Assembly: GCA_963675995.2 (NCBI GenBank)
Contig: CAXXIY010000001.1
Span: 868,001 to 932,000, forward strand
Direction: 5' to 3'
Origin: JAAFHB01 sp963675995
GTDB taxonomy: Bacteria; Bacteroidota; Bacteroidia; Bacteroidales; Prolixibacteraceae
DNA length: 64,000 nucleotides
This document shows, piece by piece, positions 1-9,242 of this stretch. The translations under genes and the position numbers were made by a program. The notes beneath the pieces were generated by a model. The model did not search any database, was not told the origin of the DNA, and saw only the letters and a list, made by a program, of their open reading frames with translations. The first letter of the stretch is position 1. The number at the start of each line of letters is the position of its first letter.

Positions 1-899
1 ATAAAACGGATGGACACGTTGTCAATCTTAATTTTTTCGTGCGAAGGGATCAGTTCAACCTCAAAATCTGCATAAAAAATATTCCGCCACTCCCTTCTCA
101 GATAGTCGTCTTTTGCAGCGTCGTTAAGCCATGGATCATGAATAACATCATACGATTTTGTAGCTCCCAGCTGCAGGAGTTTCAATGTAAAAGATTTCCC
201 ATTTTCAAAATTAAAGTTATCGTTACTTGCAGTGAAAAGTTTCCATGAAGCGCTATTCCCAAGTTGCCATTCCGGGAATCGGAATTCAATCAACATCTCA
301 TGAGATTTCCCATCACTATCTGGAAAAGCGTATCTCTGTTCGATTTTTCGATTATTCAGATCCCCTAATTCGGGATCAGATTCCAGCTCAAGCAACACAT
401 CATAAAGACCCCGGGGAGAGACCTTTAATGGCAGAACCCCGTTCTTTACAGGTTTTTCGAATGAAAGATTAAGTTTATCTTCGTCACACCATGCGTAATA
501 TTCAGCCTCACAGGCACACTCCTTACATAATACCCAGCTATTCCGCACCCCATCAAGGTCAATGAGGATTCTGCGAAAATCATTTGGCGTCCAGGGATTA
601 ACGGTGAGAATTTCTCTTGCTGTGAAAAAAGACTGATCAGGGAAAGGATTTTTTCCGGTAGAAGGGCTCTCCGGAGTAAGAATATCTTTGATATCCTTGC
701 CGGTCCGGTAGGCAAGATCGGTGATGGCATAACAAAGTGCCTCGAGAATGGTAATGCCAGGGTCATGGGTATTATAATCCGTCCATTGCCGGCTACCCAT
801 CTGTTCAATAAAGCCAATGCCCTCTTTTCGGAGACGGTAGTAATCGTGTGCCGGCTTCAGATCTGGCTTCTTTTCGATGGAAACAGGTTGTATAGTCAT
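1..899 (-). CDS. eCIS baseplate protein (Afp12/Pvc12-like), 3' end outside window
   Basis: About 300 N-terminal residues are visible and the frame stays open to the window edge, so the gene is cut by the window and not by a mutation. The start ATG (897-899) overlaps the stop of the upstream baseplate gene in an ATGA arrangement, which implies translational coupling. Residues 38-60 hold the motif THDPGITILEALCYAITD, which I associate with large baseplate-wedge proteins of Bacteroidetes contractile injection systems. Two close cysteine pairs (CKECACE, about residue 110) are unusual in such a protein. The likely role is the second large wedge component, partnering the Afp11-like protein. The family call comes from this motif and the position in the operon; the C-terminal part cannot be judged. 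Confidence 0.75.
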   Translation of the reverse strand, partial: MTIQPVSIEKKPDLKPAHDYYRLRKEGIGFIEQMGSRQWTDYNTHDPGITILEALCYAITDLAYRTGKDIKDILTPESPSTGKNPFPDQSFFTAREILTVNPWTPNDFRRILIDLDGVRNSWVLCKECACEAEYYAWCDEDKLNLSFEKPVKNGVLPLKVSPRGLYDVLLELESDPELGDLNNRKIEQRYAFPDSDGKSHEMLIEFRFPEWQLGNSASWKLFTASNDNFNFENGKSFTLKLLQLGATKSYDVIHDPWLNDAAKDDYLRREWRNIFYADFEVELIPSHEKIKIDNVSIRF

Positions 900-3800
900 G
901 ACTCGCAGCTGCATTTTTCAGAAGCGATCTTCTCTTCTGATGGTTTAATTACAGTGATTAAATGTTGATCAGCAGGCACAGACACCAGTATTGAAACGGC
1001 CAATGAACCTTCCGCTTCATTAAGGTCCGCAGTGCCCTTTACCCCTTCGATGTCGAGAAATAGCTTCACATCAGTTACATAATCAACATAAAGTTGCTCC
1101 TCCACAAAGTCAATGATGACCGACTTAAACACCTTTCCGCCAAAAGTCGGATTTCCCCCTTCAGGAAATGCCCAGGGAGAGAGGAACCGCATGATTGACT
1201 GTTGCAAAAGATTGGTATACCAGGTTTCGTCGAAACCATCATAAAAACGTACTTTCATATTCGTACGTACCTCTTCAAACTGAGGATTATTCACATGAAG
1301 TTTTACGAAGCAGGAGACACGGCTTCCAATGAATTGGGTGATCTCCTGCAGCAAACCCAGGCTTGTATACGGTTTGAGGGGATCTGTCAGGTTGTGAAAT
1401 TGCTTATTCGGGACGGTGACAATCGAAACATGACCCGGAGCCAGCTCCCTGTATATTCCGGAGCCACTTTCATTCGGTTCATAATGCGTGTGATTCAGGC
1501 ACTTTACCCTGTAGATTTCGGGGAAAGCTTCCAGAATCAGGTGCTCGTAATCCCAAATTGAAATGGCTCGGTCCTTGTGCCTCAACCGTTCACTGACGCG
1601 TGTGTAAAATGATGAGGATTCCTCGGCTCCCCGCCCGCCAAACGACTCGAAAGGCTGTATGATCTTTTTAACTTCCGTTACCGGAATATTCAGTTTATTG
1701 ATGGTCCCTGCAGGCAATACCTTTGAGGCAAAAGCCGGATCGTTTCCCTGATCAGTAAAAACAGCTTTCAATCCTTGTGCCGCCACAAGGATCAAACGGC
1801 AAACAGCATCGCTTGATGCGGATACGGCGATGCGAATCCAGTGCTGACCAACCGGTAAAAGTGTATTCAGGGCAGAAGCTTCGCGAGGCATCGAAAAAGT
1901 GACAATGCCCGACTTCAGCAACCCCTCTGTCACATCTTCCACTTCACGCTGATCGAAGGGTATCCATTCGTTCTCTCTGAGAAAACTCCAATGCAGATGT
2001 TGGGGAGGCTTCACTGCAAGTGGATTGGCCGTACCATCAGCTACCTGAAACAACAAAGCCAGGTTTTGCGGAGGCTTTAATCCTGTTATCCCGATGTAAA
2101 ACTCAGCTTCATGCGTTACCGGCTGACCTGCCGGGATAGCCACATCGCTGGTATTCAAATGCTTTAGCTGAGGAAGGAGGTAGACGGTAGCGTCAGGAGC
2201 TTTTGTTTTGAGGACGGGATGTTGTTCCGCATATCCAAAGGGTGCGATATGAAAAAATTTTGCACTTCGTTTTTCAAATCCTGATTTCGCTGAAGAATCG
2301 AGAACAATCGTTTGAACTGCGGTATATTCTGCTGTTATTGAAGATAATACTGGCGAGTAGGGTTCCGTTGGCTTTTTTGCGGTAGTACTTCCTTTGGCCA
2401 CAGCAAGGATATAGTCTGACAAAGCCTCCCGGTATGCCTTATGACCCATCCCCTCAGAAAGGCTAAGCTGAACAAAGCCTGTTTTTGACCTGACCGTAAA
2501 CTGATTGTCGATCTGAAAATCGGATCGGTCCTCTTTATTGAATTCGTCAGTAGGAGGTTTGATATCGATGATGACCTCATTATCTTCATCAAACAGCGTT
2601 TGATTGCTGGTATCGGTCCAGTTACCCTCTTTCAGAAAAGTTACAGCCACGCCCGGAACATGCTTTGTATAGTAATCAAAGGAGGAGGAGGGGTAATTTT
2701 GTTCCAGGTTTTTATACATCACCGACCGGATATCAGGTATGTTTTTCCAGTTTAGGGATAATTTACAACTGGCAATATTTCTTTTTGTGAATATTTCCTG
2801 ACTTCCGATGATGAGTGAACTTCCCCCTTCCGGCTGTGCGCCAAACGGGAAGAATGGTTTTGAGGCATCAACAGGGCCGAAATCGTTCGATAAGGTAAGA
2901 TTTTTTACCTGATCTACAGAAACCTGCAACTGTATCTGCTTTAATACCGTACTTTCGAAATCTGCAAAGCCATAGGTTTTGGTCGCCTCATTATTCAGTT
3001 TAATCAGCAAAACCGGTGTTGCCACATCAAAGCCATAACCATGTTTTTTTGGATCATAAGCAATTACTGCAGCATCATCACCGGCCAGGGAGACGGTAAG
3101 CCGGATAGTTGTTCCCGTTGTCGCTATAAAGGTTGCGGATGATTTTTCGATCCAGCCTTTCTCTCCCGTAAAGAGGCAGGTGAACTCCGATCCCCTCTCC
3201 TCACCGATTTTCCCCTTAAAGCCTGACACAGTCAGATTCATGGTGATATCACGCTTACCCTCGGCAAGCCACAAATAATGTGAGGCAACTGCGAAACCAA
3301 CCTCGGCAAATGGCATCTGGATCGAACTTAGTTTCCCGTTTGAATAGATTTTATTATAAAATGGATGCCACGAAAGATCGGCCGATGTTAAGGCTGCACC
3401 CAGACCATCACCGGAATTAGTTATTGGAGAAGCATATAACCGACCACTTTGTTTATTTGCATTGCTATCGGAACCTACCGGCTCACTTCCATGCCGATAC
3501 ATTGTCTGTAATGAAGTCACTTTTGCATGATTGGTAATCAGCTCACGGTCATTGGCAAAGAATACCTCAACACCTTTATCATCTTTTCCGGCTTTGAACA
3601 GTTCATCTTTTTTGATCTGGGCCGAGACAGCTTGTTTGGCCATTTCCGCCAAAAGGTGCACCTGTGCAGGAATGGCCGGTTTCTCCTTCAGCCGGAGAAC
3701 CTCACGATAATAAAAATCGAGGTGGCGCCCTGTGAGGATATTGGCTTCAGAACGGGCATATTCCATTAACCTGAGGAAACTCAGGAACAGTGCGTAATGC

Positions 3801-4657
3801 GGGTCATGGCGGTCCCAATTCGTGAAGGTATCCTCAAGGGCTAGCCTCGCTTCACTGATTATCCGGGCAAATACTTTCAGAAACTGATCGGAAACGGCTG
3901 CAAAAAGATTGTGTGTTGCGATGTGGTTGGTAAGCTCAAATACGGTTCCAGCAGGATTTCCATAAACTGAATCATCAGGATCAATGGAGGTTAGGAAATC
4001 CTTCCAGTCTGTGGAACTGTTTATAATCCAATCCTTCGATAACCCTGAGTTGAGAAAATCGGTAAACTTTTCGGGTAGCCCCCCCAGTATTTTTATACTT
4101 TCTGAAGGAGCCACATCAACAATTACCGATAAGGTTACCCCTGCTTTCTGCCAGGCAATCAGCCGTTGTAAAGCGGGCGCCAGTTGTGACTGAATCAGAT
4201 TTTTCAAGGTTGATTTAAGTACAAATTCGGCGGGAAGCCCTTCTTTAAGCAGATCAAGTTGCTTTGCAAGTGTTCCGAGACAACTAAAAATGGAACTGAT
4301 ATTTTTAATCAGTTCGCTATTTTTCAATTCATTATCCAGGTTATTTAAGAAATCAAAATAGCCCTTGATTTGTGTTTTGTAATCCTCAATGTTCTGAACC
4401 GAGGTAACTGCCAATCTGAGCGATGGGTCATTGCCGAAGAAAGGAGTCCAGTTTCCGTTTTCTGAATTGTCGCTGTCGAAGTATTTCACAAATGCTGACA
4501 ATTCCCGGGCAAACATCATTCCGTGCGCTGCGTTATGCTCATCTACAGGAGCATACAACGGATCCAGCGCAGGTAAAAGTCGTTGCTCCTGATTGAGCCC
4601 ATCGCGGATCAGTTTAAGTGGATCTGTATTTCGATTACAATCTTTCGGCTTTGTCAT
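896..4657 (-). CDS. Baseplate J-like protein of the contractile injection system (Afp11-like)
   Basis: This 1253-residue protein is the largest of the operon. Its C-terminal third resembles baseplate J/gp6-like wedge proteins: a FGGRGAEESSSFYTRVSERL stretch followed by SIWDYEHLILEAFPEIYRVK. Such segments mark baseplate proteins that form the ring around the spike and trigger sheath contraction. The N-terminal two thirds are helical and then beta-rich and show no catalytic motif. The gene starts 15 bp after the gp25 stop and overlaps the next gene by 4 bp. It is long compared with phage gpJ, as expected for the eCIS version. Assignment to the Afp11/Pvc11 type is from family knowledge and operon order. 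Confidence 0.85.
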   Translation of the reverse strand: MTKPKDCNRNTDPLKLIRDGLNQEQRLLPALDPLYAPVDEHNAAHGMMFARELSAFVKYFDSDNSENGNWTPFFGNDPSLRLAVTSVQNIEDYKTQIKGYFDFLNNLDNELKNSELIKNISSIFSCLGTLAKQLDLLKEGLPAEFVLKSTLKNLIQSQLAPALQRLIAWQKAGVTLSVIVDVAPSESIKILGGLPEKFTDFLNSGLSKDWIINSSTDWKDFLTSIDPDDSVYGNPAGTVFELTNHIATHNLFAAVSDQFLKVFARIISEARLALEDTFTNWDRHDPHYALFLSFLRLMEYARSEANILTGRHLDFYYREVLRLKEKPAIPAQVHLLAEMAKQAVSAQIKKDELFKAGKDDKGVEVFFANDRELITNHAKVTSLQTMYRHGSEPVGSDSNANKQSGRLYASPITNSGDGLGAALTSADLSWHPFYNKIYSNGKLSSIQMPFAEVGFAVASHYLWLAEGKRDITMNLTVSGFKGKIGEERGSEFTCLFTGEKGWIEKSSATFIATTGTTIRLTVSLAGDDAAVIAYDPKKHGYGFDVATPVLLIKLNNEATKTYGFADFESTVLKQIQLQVSVDQVKNLTLSNDFGPVDASKPFFPFGAQPEGGSSLIIGSQEIFTKRNIASCKLSLNWKNIPDIRSVMYKNLEQNYPSSSFDYYTKHVPGVAVTFLKEGNWTDTSNQTLFDEDNEVIIDIKPPTDEFNKEDRSDFQIDNQFTVRSKTGFVQLSLSEGMGHKAYREALSDYILAVAKGSTTAKKPTEPYSPVLSSITAEYTAVQTIVLDSSAKSGFEKRSAKFFHIAPFGYAEQHPVLKTKAPDATVYLLPQLKHLNTSDVAIPAGQPVTHEAEFYIGITGLKPPQNLALLFQVADGTANPLAVKPPQHLHWSFLRENEWIPFDQREVEDVTEGLLKSGIVTFSMPREASALNTLLPVGQHWIRIAVSASSDAVCRLILVAAQGLKAVFTDQGNDPAFASKVLPAGTINKLNIPVTEVKKIIQPFESFGGRGAEESSSFYTRVSERLRHKDRAISIWDYEHLILEAFPEIYRVKCLNHTHYEPNESGSGIYRELAPGHVSIVTVPNKQFHNLTDPLKPYTSLGLLQEITQFIGSRVSCFVKLHVNNPQFEEVRTNMKVRFYDGFDETWYTNLLQQSIMRFLSPWAFPEGGNPTFGGKVFKSVIIDFVEEQLYVDYVTDVKLFLDIEGVKGTADLNEAEGSLAVSILVSVPADQHLITVIKPSEEKIASEKCSCES

Positions 4658-4672
4658 ACAATCAGCATATTA

Positions 4673-5113
4673 TCAAGATATTAAACTAATTGAAGTGGTA
4701 AGGTTGATATCTGTTCCTTCCAGTTTATAAAACGGAAATACAAAATTGAAGCGTGAATTGGTTGTCCTTACGCGATAAACGATACCAATCAGGATCACCC
4801 CCTCCAGTTCTCCGCTGTCGTCCAGAGTCACTTTTTCAAGCTCAATACGCGGCTCGTGGTATAGAATGGCAGATTCAATTTTATCGGTCATGAGTGTTTT
4901 CATACGCGTATCGAGGTTTTCAAAAATCAACTCATCGAGGTTGCATCCATATTTCGGCAACATCACCCTTTCGCCACGAACGGTCTGTAGTAAAACCTCA
5001 AGGCTTGAAGCAATATCCGCTTCCTGTTCAAGCATTTCAACCGTTCCGTTACTGGGATTGAACTTTGGTGGGAATGACCATCCACGACCAATAAATGTGA
5101 GGTTTTGTTCCAT
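4673..5113 (-). CDS. GPW/gp25 family baseplate protein (Afp9-like)
   Basis: This 146-residue protein has the gp25/lysozyme-like baseplate wedge fold signature. It has an N-terminal GRGWSFPPKF segment, then EQEADIASSLEVLLQTVRGER, MLPKYGCNLDELIFENLD and a C-terminal beta-rich half. The RGER...PKYG pattern is typical of GPW_gp25 proteins, which connect the sheath to the baseplate in phage T4, T6SS (TssE) and eCIS. It sits between PAAR and the baseplate J gene, the usual eCIS order. The fold names a lysozyme relation, but no enzymatic activity is expected. Confidence 0.9.
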   Translation of the reverse strand: MEQNLTFIGRGWSFPPKFNPSNGTVEMLEQEADIASSLEVLLQTVRGERVMLPKYGCNLDELIFENLDTRMKTLMTDKIESAILYHEPRIELEKVTLDDSGELEGVILIGIVYRVRTTNSRFNFVFPFYKLEGTDINLTTSISLIS

Positions 5114-5151
5114 AATCCTTTATTTTCAGGTTCCATTGAAAATTTACAAAT

Positions 5152-5421
5152 TCATCCGCCGATTAAAACGGTTGGCGCTCCCGGAGGCATTACCACTCCT
5201 CCCGAAGCTGTGATGTCGCCAATCCTTGCAGCAGGCATTCCGCCAATCATCACCGTTGCCGATCCTTTTACGATCGCATCCACTCCGCACGAATCACCCA
5301 ACCGGGCGGCAGGTAGTCCCCCGATTAAAACCGTCGGACAACCTGGAGGAAGAATCGGTGTTGGTGTTCCCATCGTTGCCGTACTTACGATCATATCCGA
5401 AACGCGCGCTGCTGGTGGCAT
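5152..5421 (-). CDS. PAAR-domain spike tip protein
   Basis: This 89-residue protein consists of short repeats of the PAAR type: MPPAARVSDM at the start, then GCPTVLIGGLPAARLGDSC, ATVMIGGMPAARIGD and a final PPGAPTVLIGG. PAAR proteins fold into a small cone, often zinc-bound, that caps the VgrG trimer and forms the piercing tip. There is no C-terminal extension, so this tip carries no fused effector. It lies 9 bp downstream of the vgrG-like gene, as expected for a spike and tip pair. Confidence 0.92.
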   Translation of the reverse strand: MPPAARVSDMIVSTATMGTPTPILPPGCPTVLIGGLPAARLGDSCGVDAIVKGSATVMIGGMPAARIGDITASGGVVMPPGAPTVLIGG

Positions 5422-5430
5422 ATCGTTATT

Positions 5431-7194
5431 TTAATTTATTTGAACCATTCCACCCTGAATAATCGCAGCAGCACTTCCCTTAATGGTCGTATTTGCTCCC
5501 GACACTTCAGCTGTGGCAGTTCCTTCTGCTTTAAAAGAGGTCTGAGCTTTAGCTGCAATGTTCATCCCTTCTATCGCGAAATCTTTTTGGGCTTTATTAA
5601 TCAGGTCTTTAAAACTCTCAATCTTAATTCCGCTGTCGTTCATGGTTATTTTATTGCCATTCTGATCTTCGAGAACGATCCCTTTATCCTCATCGGATAG
5701 CATGATTTTATTCCCACCCGGAGTTTCGAGCGTAATGATTTTTTTCTCGTCATCAAAGGTGAACTTCATCTTTTCGCGGCTCCAATAGCCTTTGTGATGA
5801 TTATCGTCTTTCGGATGTTCAGGAGCCGGCTTGGCACTGCTGTGACACATCCCCAGAATCACAGGATGACGTGGATCGTCATTCAGAAAACCGACAATTA
5901 CCTCGTCGCCAATTTCGGGTCGGAAGTAGGTTCCACGTTCCTTACCGGCATCCAACGTCGAAATTCGGGCCCAGATCCCTTCTTCGGCAGTGCTGATCAT
6001 TGGGAGCCTCACCTTTATCCGCTCTTCGCCATCAGGATCACCTTCCAGAACGGTGACTACACCGATTTGTAATCCGGTTACAGCAGGCAGGAGTCCGGAA
6101 GCTGGCATCGGACGGAGGTTATAAGTATTCGAAAACAGATCTGGACTAAGTCCTAACTGTGCATCTGTCTCCCAGTTCCCTTCCGACAAAGTATGCCGCA
6201 CTCCTGAAACAAATATTTTCCCTTCGAACCGCTCCCCAACTCCAGCAATTTCGACAATTTTTCCTGGCAATACCGTTGCAAGTCCCTGGAAGCGTGCCCT
6301 TCCGCGTATTTTTGCCAACCGTTCCTTCAACAGCCGTCCGTTGGCCCAGGCCTGCAGTTCGGGTTCGCTAAGTTTACCCCCGTGCCTGATCTTCAGGTCT
6401 TCACCTCCAATAACGCCGGCCAATTGGGCGGGGGAGAGATTTCCGTTATTGGTCGTTGTGGGTTCGGCAGCGGAAGCCTCCACCACCTCCTGATCACTCG
6501 CATTCCAGCTGCTGGCTTTGATTCCTTTGCTTTGAATACGCGCATCCATCTCGGCATCGAACTCCTTCAGGGTTGATCCAAAAGTTAATTTAACGATGGG
6601 ATCTGCGATAGCCGGTTTGGCAATTTTTATTTTCCCGTCTTCCACCATCACCACCTGTCCGTTTGCTTCGGCACGGCACAACATAAAATCCCAGTCAGTC
6701 GAATCATACTGAACCACCTCCTTTAGCCCCGGGAGAGTTGCCTCAACATCCTTCTGTAATCCATATTGTCCGATCAGTTGCTCCATGATATCACTGTCCT
6801 TCATATCAATGAAATACTTGCTTTTGACCCCGCTTGTCATCTTGACCGCTTCATCGCGGCACTCGACGATCAGCTGACTTCCACTGCTCCGTACCTTGAG
6901 GCTATGCCTGACAATCATCCCTTTAAAAACCATATCATTTTGAGAACGATACCCCATTTGGATCTCAATTTTTTTGCCCGGGACAAACAAATCTGATGAG
7001 CTCGCTTCAAACGTAGCCTGTGATGCTTCACCATCACGCAGATGGATAAGGGCTGAAGGGATCCGGTTCAATTCACGCGAGACAACCACCGATAATACAT
7101 GGTAAGCGCCCGGAAGCTGAGCTCCGTCGATCAAAATCACCGATGTGCAGGTATCGGGAGTTGCAGGGGTTGGTATGTTGGCGTCAATAGGCAA
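5431..7194 (-). CDS. VgrG-like spike protein (Afp8/Pvc8-like)
   Basis: This 587-residue protein has the order expected for a VgrG/Pvc8 spike. There is an N-terminal gp27-like hub (residues 1-370, with VQYDSTDWDFMLCRAEANG typical of phage late-control-D domains). A gp5-like OB fold follows at about 375-460 (GTYFRPEIGDEVIVGFLNDD, PVILGMCHS). The C-terminal beta-helix blade has repeating glycine-rich strands from about 475. It ends without an enzymatic extension. The gene starts 3 bp after the LysM gene, and the PAAR gene follows 9 bp downstream. It forms the trimeric spike at the end of the inner tube. Confidence 0.93.
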   Translation of the reverse strand: MPIDANIPTPATPDTCTSVILIDGAQLPGAYHVLSVVVSRELNRIPSALIHLRDGEASQATFEASSSDLFVPGKKIEIQMGYRSQNDMVFKGMIVRHSLKVRSSGSQLIVECRDEAVKMTSGVKSKYFIDMKDSDIMEQLIGQYGLQKDVEATLPGLKEVVQYDSTDWDFMLCRAEANGQVVMVEDGKIKIAKPAIADPIVKLTFGSTLKEFDAEMDARIQSKGIKASSWNASDQEVVEASAAEPTTTNNGNLSPAQLAGVIGGEDLKIRHGGKLSEPELQAWANGRLLKERLAKIRGRARFQGLATVLPGKIVEIAGVGERFEGKIFVSGVRHTLSEGNWETDAQLGLSPDLFSNTYNLRPMPASGLLPAVTGLQIGVVTVLEGDPDGEERIKVRLPMISTAEEGIWARISTLDAGKERGTYFRPEIGDEVIVGFLNDDPRHPVILGMCHSSAKPAPEHPKDDNHHKGYWSREKMKFTFDDEKKIITLETPGGNKIMLSDEDKGIVLEDQNGNKITMNDSGIKIESFKDLINKAQKDFAIEGMNIAAKAQTSFKAEGTATAEVSGANTTIKGSAAAIIQGGMVQIN

Positions 7195-7197
7195 AGG

Positions 7198-7902
7198 TTA
7201 TTTTGTTTTTTTTAAGGGTGGAAAAAACAGTTCGGTTCCAGGTTTTAGCTGGCGAAAATTCGACAGTCCGTTCACCTCAGCTACCTGGAGGTAATACTTT
7301 GGATCACCATAAATGGAATAGCACATCAGTGGCAATGTGTCACCTTGTTTTACCTTCCGGATATGGGTCAGATCAGGTGAGCTTTTATTCTCTTTTGCTG
7401 CCCTTTTTTGTTCTTCAATACTGCTTTTAAATTTAACGGTGGCAATCGCGCGGATAGGGGTCCCATCGGGTTTGAACATTTTGTGATTGATAGAGAGTTC
7501 CGTCACACGTCCTTTGAAAATGGAGTTTTCGCCCCAAACCAGCTTCAGGTGCCGTGGTTCGTGAGAATCGCCCTTATAACCGATCAGCACATCCTTCATT
7601 TTTTTTAGGTCATCGACGACACTCTCCCGTGGCTGACCATCAATGATACCCGTGTTATCAAACAGGAAATCAAAGGTAATCTCATCAGGTTCGGTGTATT
7701 CATATTTCAGCTGTGCCCCACTGGTACCCTGACCCTGTGCACCCTGCGAAAATTTCAATTTATATTGCAGCGTATAGCTCTCCGGGTTTATGAGTGCTTC
7801 AAACTGATCGTCGGCATCATTCACACCGCCGTTTTCAGCCTTTTCAGAATCTGAAAAAGCCAAAATGAGCATTTTTTCAAGTTTTCCTGTCCCTGGCATC
7901 AC
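7198..7902 (-). CDS. LysM-containing baseplate protein (Afp7/Pvc7-like)
   Basis: This 234-residue protein has an N-terminal tail-hub-like part (FEALINPESYTLQYKLKF, typical of eCIS CIS-tube proteins). A C-terminal LysM-type motif follows at about residues 180-232 (KVKQGDTLPLMCYSIYGDP, NGLSNFRQLKPGTELFFPPL). In eCIS this protein joins the spike complex to the tube. The LysM may bind internally within the baseplate instead of binding peptidoglycan. The start overlaps the DUF5908 stop by 4 bp. A serine/glycine-free lysine-rich end (KKTK) closes the protein. Confidence 0.88.
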   Translation of the reverse strand: MMPGTGKLEKMLILAFSDSEKAENGGVNDADDQFEALINPESYTLQYKLKFSQGAQGQGTSGAQLKYEYTEPDEITFDFLFDNTGIIDGQPRESVVDDLKKMKDVLIGYKGDSHEPRHLKLVWGENSIFKGRVTELSINHKMFKPDGTPIRAIATVKFKSSIEEQKRAAKENKSSPDLTHIRKVKQGDTLPLMCYSIYGDPKYYLQVAEVNGLSNFRQLKPGTELFFPPLKKTK

Positions 7903-8090
7903 CGTTCTGTTTTATTTTGAAGTATCTCCATCACCTTTTCAACACATGCCGCAATGATCCCCTCCTGGCCGGCTCCCCCGGTGCTATTCCCACCATTAGC
8001 AGACGAAGATGCTCCACCCGAAGATGTCGCTTCATTCTGAGGAGAGTTTACAGTCACCTGGATATGGAGTTCCCGTATTTCGATTGGCAT
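7899..8090 (-). CDS. DUF5908 small eCIS protein (Afp6-position)
   Basis: This 63-residue protein starts with MPIEIRELHIQVTV, the signature of DUF5908, a small family found in contractile injection operons between the tube and LysM genes. A low-complexity serine/glycine/alanine linker follows (about residues 22-42), then a short helix with a cysteine (IIAACVEKVMEILQ). Such a beta strand-linker-helix layout suits an assembly or adaptor peptide. Function is not established to my knowledge. The gene overlaps the LysM gene by 4 bp, so the two are probably translated together. Confidence 0.8.
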   Translation of the reverse strand: MPIEIRELHIQVTVNSPQNEATSSGGASSSANGGNSTGGAGQEGIIAACVEKVMEILQNKTER

Positions 8091-8208
8091 TTGAAGATGT
8101 TTTTGCAGTTAAAAAATGGTGCATCGCTGAGGCTTTTAGGCTATATGCCGTTGGACCCATAGCTATATTTTTAGGACCGAATTTTATAGGTACTTTTAAA
8201 CAATTCAT
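8032..8208 (-). CDS. Possible small ORF in the gap between tube protein and DUF5908
   Basis: The 203 bp between the second tube gene and the DUF5908 gene has no convincing gene. The best candidate is this 58-codon frame (start ATG at 8206-8208), whose end overlaps the DUF5908 start by 59 bp in another frame. The N-terminal part (LKVPIKFGPKNIAMGPTAYS) is protein-like, but the C-terminal part is dictated by the overlapping gene. No family is recognised. A second short frame just after the tube stop reads EAIRFLNYQALDKRSKTFSI but lacks an ATG. This could equally be non-coding. Confidence 0.2.
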   Translation of the reverse strand: MNCLKVPIKFGPKNIAMGPTAYSLKASAMHHFLTAKTSSNANRNTGTPYPGDCKLSSE

Positions 8209-8293
8209 TATCTGCCAATTAATTTAGATAGAAAAGGTTTTACTTCTCTTATCCAGTGCCTGATAGTTCAAAAACCTAATAGCCTCCCCAATG

Positions 8294-8740
8294 TCACTGT
8301 ACGGTAAAATACCGGTAGGTCATCTCCATGGTTTCAATCACAAGGGCGCTATCGGTTGAACTCAGATCGCTGACCACCCACTTTTTTGGGATGGCCTGAG
8401 CAATTTTCCACGATCGCAGCGGTTCCCCTTTTTCGTTCATCAGGATCACATTGATATCAGTAGCCTCAAACTGACGATCACGAAAAGCGTTGTTAAACCA
8501 GTTGATGATCTCCGAGTCAACCACCATCCCCCTTTTCAGAACCAGATCGGCATACCTGGTTCTTACGGGTAACTTGTGCTCAAAACGGTTTTCACCACCC
8601 TCTTTAAAGTATTCGTATTCGTACTCTACCGACAATCCGGAAACAGACTGAAATCTGACATCATTGCTATTGCTGCTGATGCCAAATTCCACTTTGTAAT
8701 AGAAACCCAAAGGCGGATAATATGGCGAGTCATCAGCCAT
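8294..8740 (-). CDS. Second inner-tube protein (phage T4-like tail tube, Afp5-like)
   Basis: This 148-residue protein is of the T4 gp19/conserved phage tail family. It has PLGFYYKVEFGI at the N-terminus, FQSVSGLSVEYEYEYFKEGG, the tail-tube strand VLKRGMVVDSEIINWFNNAF, and the closing ALVIETMEMTYRYFTV. It is a paralogue of the neighbouring tube protein, 2 bp downstream of it. In characterised eCIS the shorter-range paralogue often forms the tube start at the baseplate while the other forms the shaft; which is which here is inference. Confidence 0.92.
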   Translation of the reverse strand: MADDSPYYPPLGFYYKVEFGISSNSNDVRFQSVSGLSVEYEYEYFKEGGENRFEHKLPVRTRYADLVLKRGMVVDSEIINWFNNAFRDRQFEATDINVILMNEKGEPLRSWKIAQAIPKKWVVSDLSSTDSALVIETMEMTYRYFTVQ

Positions 8741-8742
8741 AA

Positions 8743-9177
8743 TTAACGAACAAGGCTAAGACCTTCGTGTGCGATTTCCAATGTCTCAATAGCGATCTCG
8801 TTTGCATCCGATTTCAGGTCGGGTGCGGTGATCTTAACAGGAAAACAGTTAACAGCTTTCCATACTGCAACTGGTTCGTGCTTCTCGTTCATCAGTCTTA
8901 CCACCACATCGCGACGAGCCCCAGAACGATCATTGGAAATCTGATCCATCCAGTTGTTGTAGTCAAAGTCACCTTCAAACTTACCCCGCTTAAGGGTGAT
9001 ATTACTGAATTTTCGCATTCCCGGCATCTTGATTTTACTGAAATCCTTACTGTCGCTGTGTCTGTATTCAATCACTTCGACCTGCTGATCCATACCGGTG
9101 ACTTCGGTAAAACTGATTTTGACGCCACCCCAATCGACCTGGTAATGGAAACGCGGTAACGGATATTGCTGTGCCAT
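8743..9177 (-). CDS. Inner-tube protein (phage T4-like tail tube, Afp1-like)
   Basis: This 144-residue tail-tube protein has the order PLPRFHYQVDWGG, FTEVTGMDQQVEVIEYRH, ITLKRGKFEGDFDYNNW, VVRLMNEKHEPVAVWK and ANEIAIETLEIAHEG, the canonical layout of eCIS tube subunits. These stack as hexameric rings to form the tube that carries cargo. It starts 65 bp downstream of the sheath gene, a gap that often separates highly expressed structural genes. It shares the GMxQ/VEY region and the C-terminal IETLE strand with the second tube protein, so the pair arose by duplication. Confidence 0.93.
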   Translation of the reverse strand: MAQQYPLPRFHYQVDWGGVKISFTEVTGMDQQVEVIEYRHSDSKDFSKIKMPGMRKFSNITLKRGKFEGDFDYNNWMDQISNDRSGARRDVVVRLMNEKHEPVAVWKAVNCFPVKITAPDLKSDANEIAIETLEIAHEGLSLVR

Positions 9178-9242
9178 AACTATATATTATTAAATTAGAT
9201 TTATATTTTAAGATTGAATAACTGGTTATCAGAAATTTCCGA

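Noticed and set aside
446..817. Open frame on the minus strand inside the first baseplate gene
   Set aside because: The reading frame with conserved baseplate motifs on the same strand explains the sequence; this is an out-of-frame shadow.
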